The position numbers were made by a program, and so were the translations under genes. Below the pieces are notes generated by a model that made no database searches, had not been told where the DNA came from, and saw only the letters and a program-made list of their open reading frames with translations. A stretch of DNA of 64,000 bases from Alentia gelatinosa (taxonomy: Eukaryota; Annelida; Polychaeta; Phyllodocida; Polynoidae): the NCBI GenBank assembly GCA_950022655.1, contig OX465587.1, positions 34,723,716-34,787,715 of the forward strand. The letters are read 5' to 3'. How positions within the stretch are numbered: the stretch's first letter is position 1; each line of letters begins with the position of its first letter. Below, piece by piece: positions 32,398-40,994 of this stretch.

Positions 32398-32418
32398 AGG
32401 TAAGTACTCCTGGCACCA
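32398..32418 (-). other. Primer binding site of gag-only element
   Basis: Two bases after the LTR end the minus strand reads TGGTGCCAGGAGTACTTACC, starting with TGG. The tRNA is not assigned. It fixes the orientation of the element. Confidence 0.7.
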
Positions 32419-32420
32419 AA

Positions 32421-32664
32421 TGTAAGAATATTACATCTGAACCTTAATATCAGAGAACTTACCTTAGAGGATAATGAGACTTAACTCTTGGAGATGGTGT
32501 TGCCACTTCAAAAGTCCGAATCAGTCTGTCTTCCACGCCTCACACACGTGCGACGACTCGGGAGTCCCTGCGATGACGTCATCACGCCCAAGGCTCAAAC
32601 AGCCTCAGGGGGAATCCCCGGCACTCACACTAACACCCAGTCGCCCCCTATCGCTCGTACAACA
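32421..32664 (-). repeat. 5' LTR of gag-only element
   Basis: 244 bases on the plus strand from TGTAAGAATA to GTACAACA, so TG...CA in either direction. Its outer 111 bases match the truncated 3' LTR at 27335-27445. Contains TGACGTCA. Confidence 0.75.
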
Positions 32665-32919
32665 CATACACTCCTGCTCTCCCTTTTATCACAATGACTA
32701 CTGTATTTTCTTCAGGGTGAAGGGATTTTATTTGTTTGTGGGTAATTTAAGAGGTTTTATCGATAATTAGGTCTCAGGCAATCTGGGCTCACCTCGGAGA
32801 AAAACCTTCAAGGTACTTTTAATTCAGAAAAATGCAATAATACGAGTAAATTGAGATCACACCTAGAAACGAATACAGGGCTAACTAATGACCAATAGAT
32901 AATTAAGGAGGAAATTTGC
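32665..32919. other. Unassigned sequence
   Basis: Between the LTR and the L1-type remnant. Nothing recognised. Confidence 0.35.
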
Positions 32920-33325
32920 AATTTAAAGAAAAAGATATATTGTTCCGAAATCCAAGGGAATCAATTTTAGAGGAGGCCTTGAAAGAAATCATCAACAAAC
33001 TACCAGCAGATTTCTCTTCTCCACATGTAACAGAGATGGAGAAGCTTAGTTTGGATAGGGTAAAACAAGAGGGGAATTCTTAATAGCTTTGAACAAAAAT
33101 GAGGTAGGGGAAATGACCAGGGAATGATGGGATTTCAGTAGATTTTTATTTAGCCTTTTGGGATCATATCAAAGCCCCCTGTAGGAAAGTTTAGCTTTTG
33201 CCTTTGGTGTATTTAGTCCAGACCAGAGGCATGTGGGGATTATATTCCTGCCTAAAGATAAACACAACAGATACACTTTTATCGACCTGGCCTGCAGGGG
33301 TGGACAGCAATGATCTGTTCACCCG
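32920..33325 (+). pseudogene. L1-type LINE RT remnant
   Basis: Plus-strand reading in broken frames gives a pattern from before the RT fingers of L1-type elements: a helical segment, then LIALNKNEVG, a FWDHIKAPL-like block, FAFGVFSPDQRHVGIIFLP and KDKHNRYTFIDLACR. Several stops. The fragment is cut at its right by the tail of the minus-strand LINE. Confidence 0.55.
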
Positions 33326-33385
33326 CTTGATTTGTTTGGGTAGTTTAACGTCCAATTTGTTCAGTTAGACTTACTTTGGTTTACT

Positions 33386-33757
33386 TTACTCAAATTTGAA
33401 TATCCTGTTGGAATAACAAGCGATGCTGCCTGGTTGATCCAGGCATCTTATCTTATGGAAAATCTTACATTCCCTTAGGAAGTCAAGAAGTTCTTTCTTG
33501 CCAGTGTTATGGAAAATACTGCGCATTGTTGTCACATTCTTTAGGAATTTCTTCCTGCTCTCTTTGGTGGCCTGACAATGTAGCATGAGATGTTTTACAC
33601 TCAGCGGAGTGTTGCATGTCTGGCACACAGGTGCTACTTTACCTCTTAGGAGATGCCCATGTGTCAGTTTGGTGTTACCGGTCGGCAAACAAGACAGTTT
33701 CACCTGTTCGGTTTCTGTCAGGTTGTCTTTCCTAAAGTTTCGGCTAGTAGCCACCAC
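33386..33757 (-). pseudogene. LINE ORF2 C-terminal Cys-His region
   Basis: Frame with LTHGHLLRGKVAPVCQTCNTPLSVKHLMLHC (given here only as pattern Cys-x2-Cys ... His-x4-Cys), the zinc-finger-like end of I-type LINE ORF2. A frameshift separates it from RNase H. Confidence 0.75.
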
Positions 33758-33763
33758 AATTTC

Positions 33764-34270
33764 TCATAGTTTGTTGTCTCTGGTGCAAAGTTTCTGCCAA
33801 GTTTTATGAATATGCTCCTTGGCCATTGGTTTCAGGTCTGTATGTGGAATGGTATGCACTCCCACTTTTCTGCTTAATCCATTCTTGGCTGCTTGTTTTG
33901 CAGCTTCATTTCCTTCTAATCCGATATGACTCGACAGCCAACACATGGCCACCTCTTTGCTATGCTCTCTCTTTAGCTCTGTGTATGACAGTTTGATGTC
34001 TCCGATGACAGCATTCTTTGGATCATGCTGTCCAATGGCTTGTAGACAAGATTTAGAGTCTTAGTAGACTATAAATTTCTTGAGTTGTGACATTTTCATC
34101 CAAGTCAAGGCATGCAATATAGCATTGGCCTTAGCAGTGAAAATGCTGCTTTTGCCATGGAGGGCTTTCTTCAGATCACCGTATGGTGTGTGGACTCCAT
34201 AACCAATGCGGTTACCCTCTTTTAAGCCATCGGTGTACACCGGTACATGGTCTTTGAAACATTTCCTCAT
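33764..34270 (-). pseudogene. LINE RNase H domain
   Basis: Two frames cover the domain: VYTDGLKEGNRIGYGV (first catalytic Asp block) with IFTAKANAILHAL (Glu block, Ala-Lys replacing the usual Ala-Glu), an in-frame stop near 34060, and CWLSSHIGLEGNEAAKQAA, the last block, in which the usual catalytic Asp is Lys. It would degrade RNA in RNA-DNA hybrids when intact; here it is damaged. Confidence 0.75.
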
Positions 34271-34400
34271 GGTCTCGTAGTCCTTGAGAAAGTAGTTTCA
34301 GGGGTGTCACCTTTCTTGTTTTTTGCTAGGTCAAAGAGGATTAAGGGTGTTTCCTGATCCCATGGAGGGGATTCAGGTGGCCTCTCAGCTCTTAATATCT

Positions 34401-34874
34401 TCATTGGGATGCCTGCATCTTGGTACTGAGCTCGTGCTCTGACTGGGAATGGACTTTGGCATTTGGGTTGTCTTTAGACATTTGGTGATTCTCTTTGAAA
34501 ATCAAGTTGTAGGCTGGGTTTCTTGGGTTGGCCCTAACTCTCATAGAGTATTGTACAGACCGTCCCTCCCATCGCAGATGGATTGGGGGGATTCCTGCTT
34601 CAACATACAGGCTTTGGGCAGGTGTTGTTCGATATGGTCCTAAGCACAGTTGTATACCTTGGTTCTGGACAGGTTTTAACCTGTCCACGTACGATTTTGC
34701 TGCTGATTCATACACAACTGATCCATAGTCCAATCGTGATTGGATGTACATCTTGTACAGAGTCAGCAGTGTTTCACTGTTAGTTCCCCAGTCAGGGTGA
34801 CTGAGGACCTTCAGAAGGTTCATGGCTTTCTGACACTTTCTCCTCAGGTACTCAACATGTGGTTTGAAAGACAA
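34401..34874 (-). pseudogene. LINE ORF2 thumb/connection region
   Basis: Frame with KPHVEYLRRKCQKAMNLLKV, then LYKMYIQSRLDYGSVVY and the VQNQGIQLCLG block, the standard region between RT palm and RNase H in I-group and jockey-group LINEs. Confidence 0.75.
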
Positions 34875-34953
34875 TATGTCTGAGGAATTTGACTTCCTCT
34901 TGGACTGTCAGTTCCTTGTTCTGGAGACTGAGGGAAGGTTTGTCCACGCATCC

Positions 34954-35637
34954 TCATCTTCGACAGAAGTGAACTGCACATGTCTTTGTCTCGTAGAACT
35001 TGAAACCATTTTTGTCACTCCAAACATGAAGTTTGTCTAGAGTTTGTTGCAGTTTTCTTTCTGGCGTGTGCATGAATCTGCCCTTGTAGCAGATGACAAA
35101 GTCATCTACATAGAGGCAGCAGTTGACATTCTTCTTCAGTTGTTTCACGATGTCATTGATTTTAATGCCAAACAGGGTGACAAAGAGGACACAGCCTTGG
35201 GGCACACCCATTTCTTGGTCAACTCTCTGGGAGATTGCACTTCTGAGGCGAACATTGAATGTTCTGTTGCTCAAGAATCTTTCAATGAACCGTGTCAGTC
35301 TTCCTCTCAAACCCATTTGCTGCATGTCACTGAGGATGCCATGTTTCCAGGTGGTGTCATATGCCTTCTCCAGATCAAAGAAGACTGCCACGACATGTTC
35401 TTTGTTGGTAAAACCCTCACAGATCCAGCTTTCCAGATGGACTAAAGGATCAGTGGTGCTGCATCCTTTACGGAAACCTGACTGACAGGGAGTCAACAAG
35501 TCATTGGACTCAAAGTACCACACCAGTCTGTTGTTCACCAGTCTTTCCATGGTCTTTGCCATACAGCTGGTCATAGCTATTGGCCTGTAGCTCGAGGCGA
35601 TGCTGTGATCCTTCCCTGGTTTGGGGACTGGTATCAC
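34954..35637 (-). pseudogene. LINE reverse transcriptase
   Basis: 227-codon frame with IPVPKPGKDHS, SSYRPIAMTSCMAKTMERLV, QSGFRKGCSTTD, FFDLEKAYDTTW (first catalytic Asp), MGVPQGCVLFVTLFGI and CLYVDDFVICY (catalytic Asp pair). RT core itself is uninterrupted; frameshifts occur on both sides. Confidence 0.88.
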
Positions 35638-36810
35638 AGTAGCCTCAGACCAGGATGGTGGATAGTTGCCAGTTGTTCAAATGTTGTTGAACACCTCAAG
35701 GAGCAGGTTGAGAGCATCATCTGGAAGATGTTCTAACATTTGATAATGTATGTCATCAGGTCCAGGGCAGGAGTCCCTTGCCTGGGAAAGGGCATGTCTC
35801 AACTCCTCCATGGTGAAAAGCCTATTATAGGTTTCCCTGTTATTGGAGGTAAAGTCAAGCCTCCCTCCCTTTGTGCTCTAGAAAGGTGTTTGAGCAGTTA
35901 TTTGATGATGAGACATTGCTGAAGTGGTTTGCAAGGGCATTTGAAATGTCCTTGTTCTCTTCTAATATCTCTCCACCACTCTTGAGATGGTGAACAGTAG
36001 ATGAGGTGCCTCCGTTTAGTTTCTTCAACTCCTTCCACACTTTCCGCATTGGAGTTGTACTGGTGAGGGAGTTAACATATTTATGGAAGGACTCTTGTCT
36101 TTATGCCTTGTATATTTGGACTGTTTTTGCACAGGTTTGAAGGTATTCATGCATGTTCTCGCCTGTGATGTCATTGTTGAACCGGCGGAGAGCTCTCCGG
36201 CATTCTCTCCTGGCTTCACAGCATTTGTCATTAAACCAGGGAGGGGGTCTCTGCTTTTTTTCCTTGGGAGGTTTTCCCATACACATACTATTTACTTCCC
36301 TGAGGGTTTCTGTAAAGTACTGTGTGACCATGAACGGAAGGAGGTGTCACACAGGCCTTGGAACTGTTCCCAGTCAGCCTTATGTATCTTCCATCTTGGT
36401 GGTCTTTCCGTATTGTTGCCTCTTTTTTCTGTTTCCAAGATTATTGGAAAGTGATCACTGCCACATAGGTCATGGTACACTCTCCATTCATAATCTTGGA
36501 AGATTGTGGGATCAGTCAGTGTCAGGCCGATCGAGGAGAATGTGCCAGATGCAGGGTGATGATAAGATGGTGTTTTGTCATTGAAAAGACACAAGGATTT
36601 GCAGTCAATGACTCTCTCCCTTGAAGTCACCCATCAGGATGTATGGGGGTGGAAGTTGTTCTATCACAGGGGTGTTAATTTTGACACGGGCTGCAACAGC
36701 TTGAAGCTCTGTATTCAAAAAGATTTCACGCTGTGGATGCTGGGGTTTAATGAACATGGCCACTCCACCAGCAGGGAATAGGCCATCAGGGATTTTAGAG
36801 ACTTGAGCCA
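35638..36810 (-). pseudogene. LINE endonuclease end and EN-RT linker
   Basis: Several frames: 36811-36605 with GGVAMFIKP and ILMGDFKGE (GDFN-type metal block), 36630-36292 with SIGLTLTDPTIF and GSDHFPIILE (SDH-type block), then 36331-36101 with PWFNDKC..ARRECRRAL, and 36049-35855 with MRKVWKELKKLNG. The N-terminal half of the endonuclease is missing. Confidence 0.75.
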
Positions 36811-37110
36811 TCTGGCTATGGTGTCTTTAGAAGCTGGGTGTGGAGCCTTCCCTAAAGTAATCCACAGTTGTTTAGAGCTTCCTCTCCTTTCCTTAGTGAA
36901 AGAAATATAAAATTTCAGAGCTCTATAAGGACACACTCTCTTATCTTGGTACTTTGCAAGGTGTAACTGTTCCAAAGACTGCCCTTCTCTAGTGTGTTTA
37001 AGAAGGCACTTTAACAGTAAAATGACTTCCTCATCATTCCAAATGATTTCTTCAGTATCTAAGGCATGAAGTGTCTGAGTTCTTTGTGCTGTAGATAAAG
37101 CAATTAACAT
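36811..37110 (-). pseudogene. DIRS tyrosine recombinase fragment
   Basis: Frame with LIALSTAQRTQTLHAL, where the first catalytic Arg lies in the AQR block, then LRALKFYISFT-like and LWITLGKAPHPASKDTIARWLK, typical of DIRS/Ngaro recombinases up to the His-x-x-Arg helix. It is cut by the LINE, so the last catalytic residues and Tyr are missing. Confidence 0.75.
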
Positions 37111-38309
37111 CAGTGTTTTGAAGGTGAGTTTCCTTAAATCTAGTGAATGTAAGGGAGACCATTTCTTCCCTCATGTTGATTTCCCATCTTCCCAAACAGC
37201 TCCCCAACCTGTGTTTGAGGCATCAGTAGTCAAGGTATAGACTGGTGACTGAACTTTAATGTTCTTAAAGCCATGTTCAATGTTTTTCACCCACCAGTCT
37301 ATATCCTCCATACCTTTCTGGGAAATACTCATGGATTTTTCATAATCCCTTTTTTCTTCTTTAAGGCTTGAATCTTATCCCTTTCAAGCCTCCTGTAGTG
37401 GGCTTTCCCAAACTCAATTCATTTGGAATAGTCCACCCTCAAGCCTATGAGGCAAGCTACTTGTCTAATTTTTGCATTAGATCCTGAGCCAATAACTTTC
37501 ACCTGGTCTTTGAATTTAGAGACTTTACTGTCTGTAGGGGATGCTGTCATAGTGTCAGTATTAATCTCATATCCCAGAAAGGTGAGCTTTTTGTTGGGAC
37601 CAACACACTTTTGATTTCATGTACTTTGAAACCCAGAGAAACTAACAGTTTCAAGAGAACATGAATTGTTTCTGCACACTTTTTCTCAGTTTGCGCCATA
37701 ATGAAAGTGTCATCAATATATCCAAAGACTGAGTGTCATTTCTTTTACAAGTGTGCAAACACAGCCTTTAGTACTCTGGTGAACATCCTAGGTGCTTGAG
37801 CAAGACCATTAGGTAGGCAAGTGTACTGAAAGAGTTGCCCCTCCCACTGAACCCTCAGATATTTCCTATCTTCATTTCTGATTGGAATAGAATAGTAAGC
37901 ATCTGATAATTCCTGTGAGCCCATAAAGGCTCCTTCATGTACCATGTCAAATGCTGTTTTCAAAGTTTCCATTTTGAAATGTTTATATATGTCACTGAAT
38001 CATTCAGCACTGACAGATCAAGAATCATTCTGAATTTGGTTTAGGTCTGAGAAAAACATTAGAGATATATTGATTACTTGTCTTTGTACAAGTCTCAATA
38101 ATCCTTTTGTGTACAAGTTCCTTTATCAGACCTTTCAAGTTCAATCTTGACTCTTTTGACAGGACAAAAGTTCTTGGTAACTTATCCTGTACTGGTAAGT
38201 CATCAAACTCTATGGCAGCACCCTTAATAGTGTCAATGATGTATGGATCATGTGTAACACAACCAGTCAAGAACATGATATTTAGTCCCACCAGGCCTAA
38301 AAGTTCCAA
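37111..38309 (-). pseudogene. DIRS reverse transcriptase and RNase H
   Basis: RT parts: 38309-38025 with LPRTFVLSKESRLNLKGLI and VHKRIIE, 37972-37745 with AFMGSQELSDAYYSIPI and FQYTCLPNGLAQAPRMFTRVL. RNase H relic near 37190-37240 with TDASNTGWGAVWEDGKS. Frames are broken in between. The arrangement RT, RNase H, then recombinase is diagnostic for DIRS-type elements. Confidence 0.8.
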
Positions 38310-38311
38310 AA

Positions 38312-39400
38312 TCAGGTGAAATTTGAAAGGAGTGACTCACCTGCTGTTTGTCTACTGTGACCCCTTCCTGTGAAAACCCTGTTTCTGCCCTGAGTATCGT
38401 TTGTCTTTGGGTTTCTCACTTCTCCACTTTGGTTTGAAGTTTGGAGGATTCCTAGATTTATATCTCTGATCCTTCTTGTAGAAGTCGTTCTTGCCTGAAG
38501 GCCCCTCATACTTAGACTTCCTTGACATCTTATCAGCTAGCGAGTGTACCCGGCCCTGTCCCAAACAGGGCCGGGTTCCTCTGCCATAGAGCTCTCCACC
38601 GGAATCGTCATTTCATACTGCGCACACTCTGACATATATGAAAAAAAAAAGCGAATCGATAAATATATATCCATTTGTCTTTGCCAACCTTCATAACAGC
38701 TGTATCTTATGTTATATCTGTGTATTTAGACGTAATTTTCCAGTGAAGCTTGGCTGGTTCTCAGGTCCAGCCATTTTGATCAGTCTTCTTCGCTGGTTCC
38801 CTAACTGCAAAGAGCCTCGCCAATTAACATAGGACAGCTGTTCACCCCTAAATGGAGATCAGGGGTGAATTCTTTACCTACTTATCAGCCTGCCTGATCT
38901 CATCCTCAGCCCTTTTTATGGCTCCATTGATGTCTTTACCTCCCAATCACTCAGGAGTAGCAGGATTATCTTCGGACAGAAGATTGGCCCACTTGTTGTC
39001 TAGAGTCTGTCTCAGCAGAACCCTTCTTGTGTAGGTAGCATCCGACATTGCACAAGACAGAATCAAATTAGAGTTCATCAAACCAATATAGGCATTCGTG
39101 ATCATACTTGCTTTAGCCTGTATTTCATCATCCGGATTGTTTTTTGTCCAGTTTCAGTTCATAGAGCGATTGCGACTGAGTCGCTGTCGATGACATTGCC
39201 AATACCACATTCATTTGCACATCTGCAATATGCTTGTCCACCATTTGCGAATCTTTTGAAGTCACACGATTAAATACCTTCTTCAAACGAGGAACTTTAA
39301 ACATCGAAGCATTCAACGGTCGTGGATATAATTCACGTTTCTCCTTTAAGACATCCTTTCGATTCGGCGGCCCTTTGACACATGACATCATGCGTATCAC
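38312..39400 (-). pseudogene. DIRS gag-like ORF1
   Basis: Opens at 39400 with a basic region; broken frames follow through a helical region near 38870-39130 and end in a Lys/Arg/Gly-rich nucleocapsid-like stretch (KSRNPPNFKPKWRSEKPKDK). Several stops. No zinc knuckle. Confidence 0.6.
38548..38576. repeat. Perfect 12-bp hairpin
   Basis: ACCCGGCCCTGT, 5-base loop, ACAGGGCCGGGT. Lies inside the DIRS gag-like region. Confidence 0.8.
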
Positions 39401-39750
39401 CTGCAGTAAGACTCAGGTGTTTGTGTGACAAATTACTGTTTTATACACTTCATTGAAGCCTTACAATGTCACGTTGAGACTTAAAAGTTCATCAAATTTG
39501 TAAAATCCTCCAAATTGCGACAAGTTCAGCGAGCTGTGTATCTCTGTTGCTATTTAACTGACTGGAAACAAGCAATAGACTTAACACTCATATAACCAGT
39601 CCTCTAGTGCTAAAGAATGCATTGCCAGGTGTTTGTTTGGCTACAGGCATTGCATAACCAAGCAGATAAGGTGCGAAACCAGCCTGTGGAAAAAGGTCTA
39701 TCAAACCTCATGCTAATCGTCTCATTTCTAATCATTTTGTCTAAAATAAC
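39401..39750. other. Unassigned sequence
   Basis: No gene or repeat recognised between the DIRS remnant and the first hAT-like MITE. Confidence 0.35.
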
Positions 39751-40001
39751 AGGGATGTCAGTTTTGGGCCCAAAAAACAAGAGGACATTTTTCATGTGGA
39801 ATTTACAACTTCAGAAAGACAGAAAACATGGAAGACAGTTTTATACATGGAACAGGGCCGGGTTGTGTGGGAGGATTGAGCTACTGTTTAATGGTGTGAA
39901 TTATTCCCAGTTTATTCTCTTTTTCTACACAAGAAAAAACAATTTCAATAAACTGAAAATGAAAACCAGGATTTTCTTGAAAAATAGGAAAAATGCTGTC
40001 T
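39751..40001 (+). mobile_element. hAT-like MITE, copy 1
   Basis: Starts CAGGGATGTCAGTT (one base earlier counting the C) and ends GCTGTCTG. Flanks AAATAA and AATTAA resemble a decayed 6-base duplication. The 128-codon ORF across it is fortuitous. Related copies are scattered through the SETD1 introns. Confidence 0.7.
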
Positions 40002-40820
40002 GAATTAAAAAGAAAACACAAAGACATGTTTTTCTCATCACTCTGCTGTCACAGCACAGAAGTTTCATTTTATTGAAAACATGCTGCTGCACCTGGCGAT
40101 ATTTACACTAGATTGTCAAGTCTGGTAGGCGTGAAGCACCGCCCGGCCTACTCTCCCCGTTAAATATAGACAAATATATACTACTCTCAGGGAATACCAT
40201 CAGCGAGTTCCATTCTATACTACACGCCAACATCAAATTCACCCTGGCAGTTGGGAACTCGGGCCACACTCTCACATTAAGCAGAGATTTACACAATGAT
40301 GTAGAGTTATCATTATCCGCCCTTTGTGTGGATTTCATCCCTGCATTTTGTTTGTACACTTTCCTGACTTTTTATTCATTTATTTATTTATTCATTCATT
40401 TATTTAGAGAAATGATGAAGACTATTCCTGTCTTACGGTTCACTATTGGTATATACACGTGGTCAGAAACACTCACCAGATGTCTCTGAAGTGCGACTGC
40501 ACTTATTATATCGGAGTTTATCACTGTCATCGAGGGAAAGAATACAACTTAGTTCAGACCTAACTACCATCCAATCGCATGACCATGATGAAATGCCATT
40601 TAAGAACAAAAAAGAAAAACTGAAGGTAAACGCATGCTTGTGGGGTATCTTTTAAACCCCTGATGAGAAAAAAAAGCATTAAGGTAGAAATACTCTTAAC
40701 TGGACATACCGTTGAGAAGGTTCGCATTTTGAAACGTATACATTATACTGTATCTGTACAGGAAACCCATAAATGTATTTATTTATATATCTACACAAAA
40801 ATAGATAAATAAGTGCGCGC
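40002..40820 (-). other. SETD1 3' flank
   Basis: Contains the presumed 3' untranslated region of SETD1 next to the stop codon and a TTTA-repeat near 40370-40405. No other gene. Confidence 0.5.
40778..40783 (-). terminator. Candidate polyadenylation signal of SETD1
   Basis: AATAAA on the minus strand, 38 bases after the stop codon. Very close to the stop, so a more distal signal may be used. Confidence 0.4.
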
Positions 40821-40994
40821 CTAGTTGAGGGTGCCTCGACAGTTGGGGGCTCCGCACAGACACACGATCTTCTCGTCCTCGATGGGGAACTTGTAGTCGT
40901 ACGTTATCTCATCGTTCACGTTGATGTCCCGCTTTGAGTAGATGACGATTTTCCGTCTCGATTCCACCGAGATGATCTTGGCATAGCAGTTGGG
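40821..40994 (-). CDS. SETD1: SETD1 exon 16: SET end and post-SET
   Basis: 58 codons including the stop. [20 protein letters not shown], then [14 protein letters not shown] with the catalytic-site Tyr residues, and the post-SET zinc motif [13 protein letters not shown] at the end, as in SETD1 of other animals. The acceptor is AG before CCCAACTGC. Confidence 0.96.
   Translation of the reverse strand, partial: PNCYAKIISVESRRKIVIYSKRDINVNDEITYDYKFPIEDEKIVCLCGAPNCRGTLN

Larger units (their letters stand above)
29650..32410 (-). other. Long leader of gag-only element
   Basis: About 2.7 kb (1.7 kb without the MITE) between primer binding site and gag. No ORF of interest. It holds the palindrome array and the MITE listed separately. 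Long structured leaders are known for packaging signals in other LTR elements; function here is inference. Confidence 0.6.
27335..32664 (-). mobile_element. Gag-only LTR retrotransposon, 3' LTR truncated
   Basis: 5' LTR (32421-32664), primer binding site, 2.7-kb leader, gag (29649 to 27636), polypurine tract and part of the 3' LTR, all on the minus strand in the correct order. There is no room for protease, RT or integrase between gag and the polypurine tract. This is the layout of a non-autonomous TR-GAG-like element that would need pol from another Gypsy. LTR copies differ by 2 of 111 bases over the shared part, so it is fairly young. The leader has been hit by a Tc1-like MITE. Confidence 0.75.
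33331..36810 (-). mobile_element. RNase H-bearing LINE (I/Nimb-like), 5' truncated
   Basis: Minus-strand element with endonuclease C-terminal part, linker, RT, thumb, RNase H and a C-terminal Cys-His region, broken by several frameshifts. Its 3' end near 33331 carries TTGGACGTTAAA followed by CCCAAACAAA, which matches the tail of the SINE in this window. It is truncated at the 5' side within the endonuclease, where it abuts DIRS tyrosine-recombinase sequence. RNase H after RT points to the I group; Nimb is a guess. Confidence 0.85.

Noticed and set aside
39617..40003. Plus-strand ORF of 128 codons
   Set aside because: Lies mostly in a hAT-like MITE; no other copy of the family keeps the frame.
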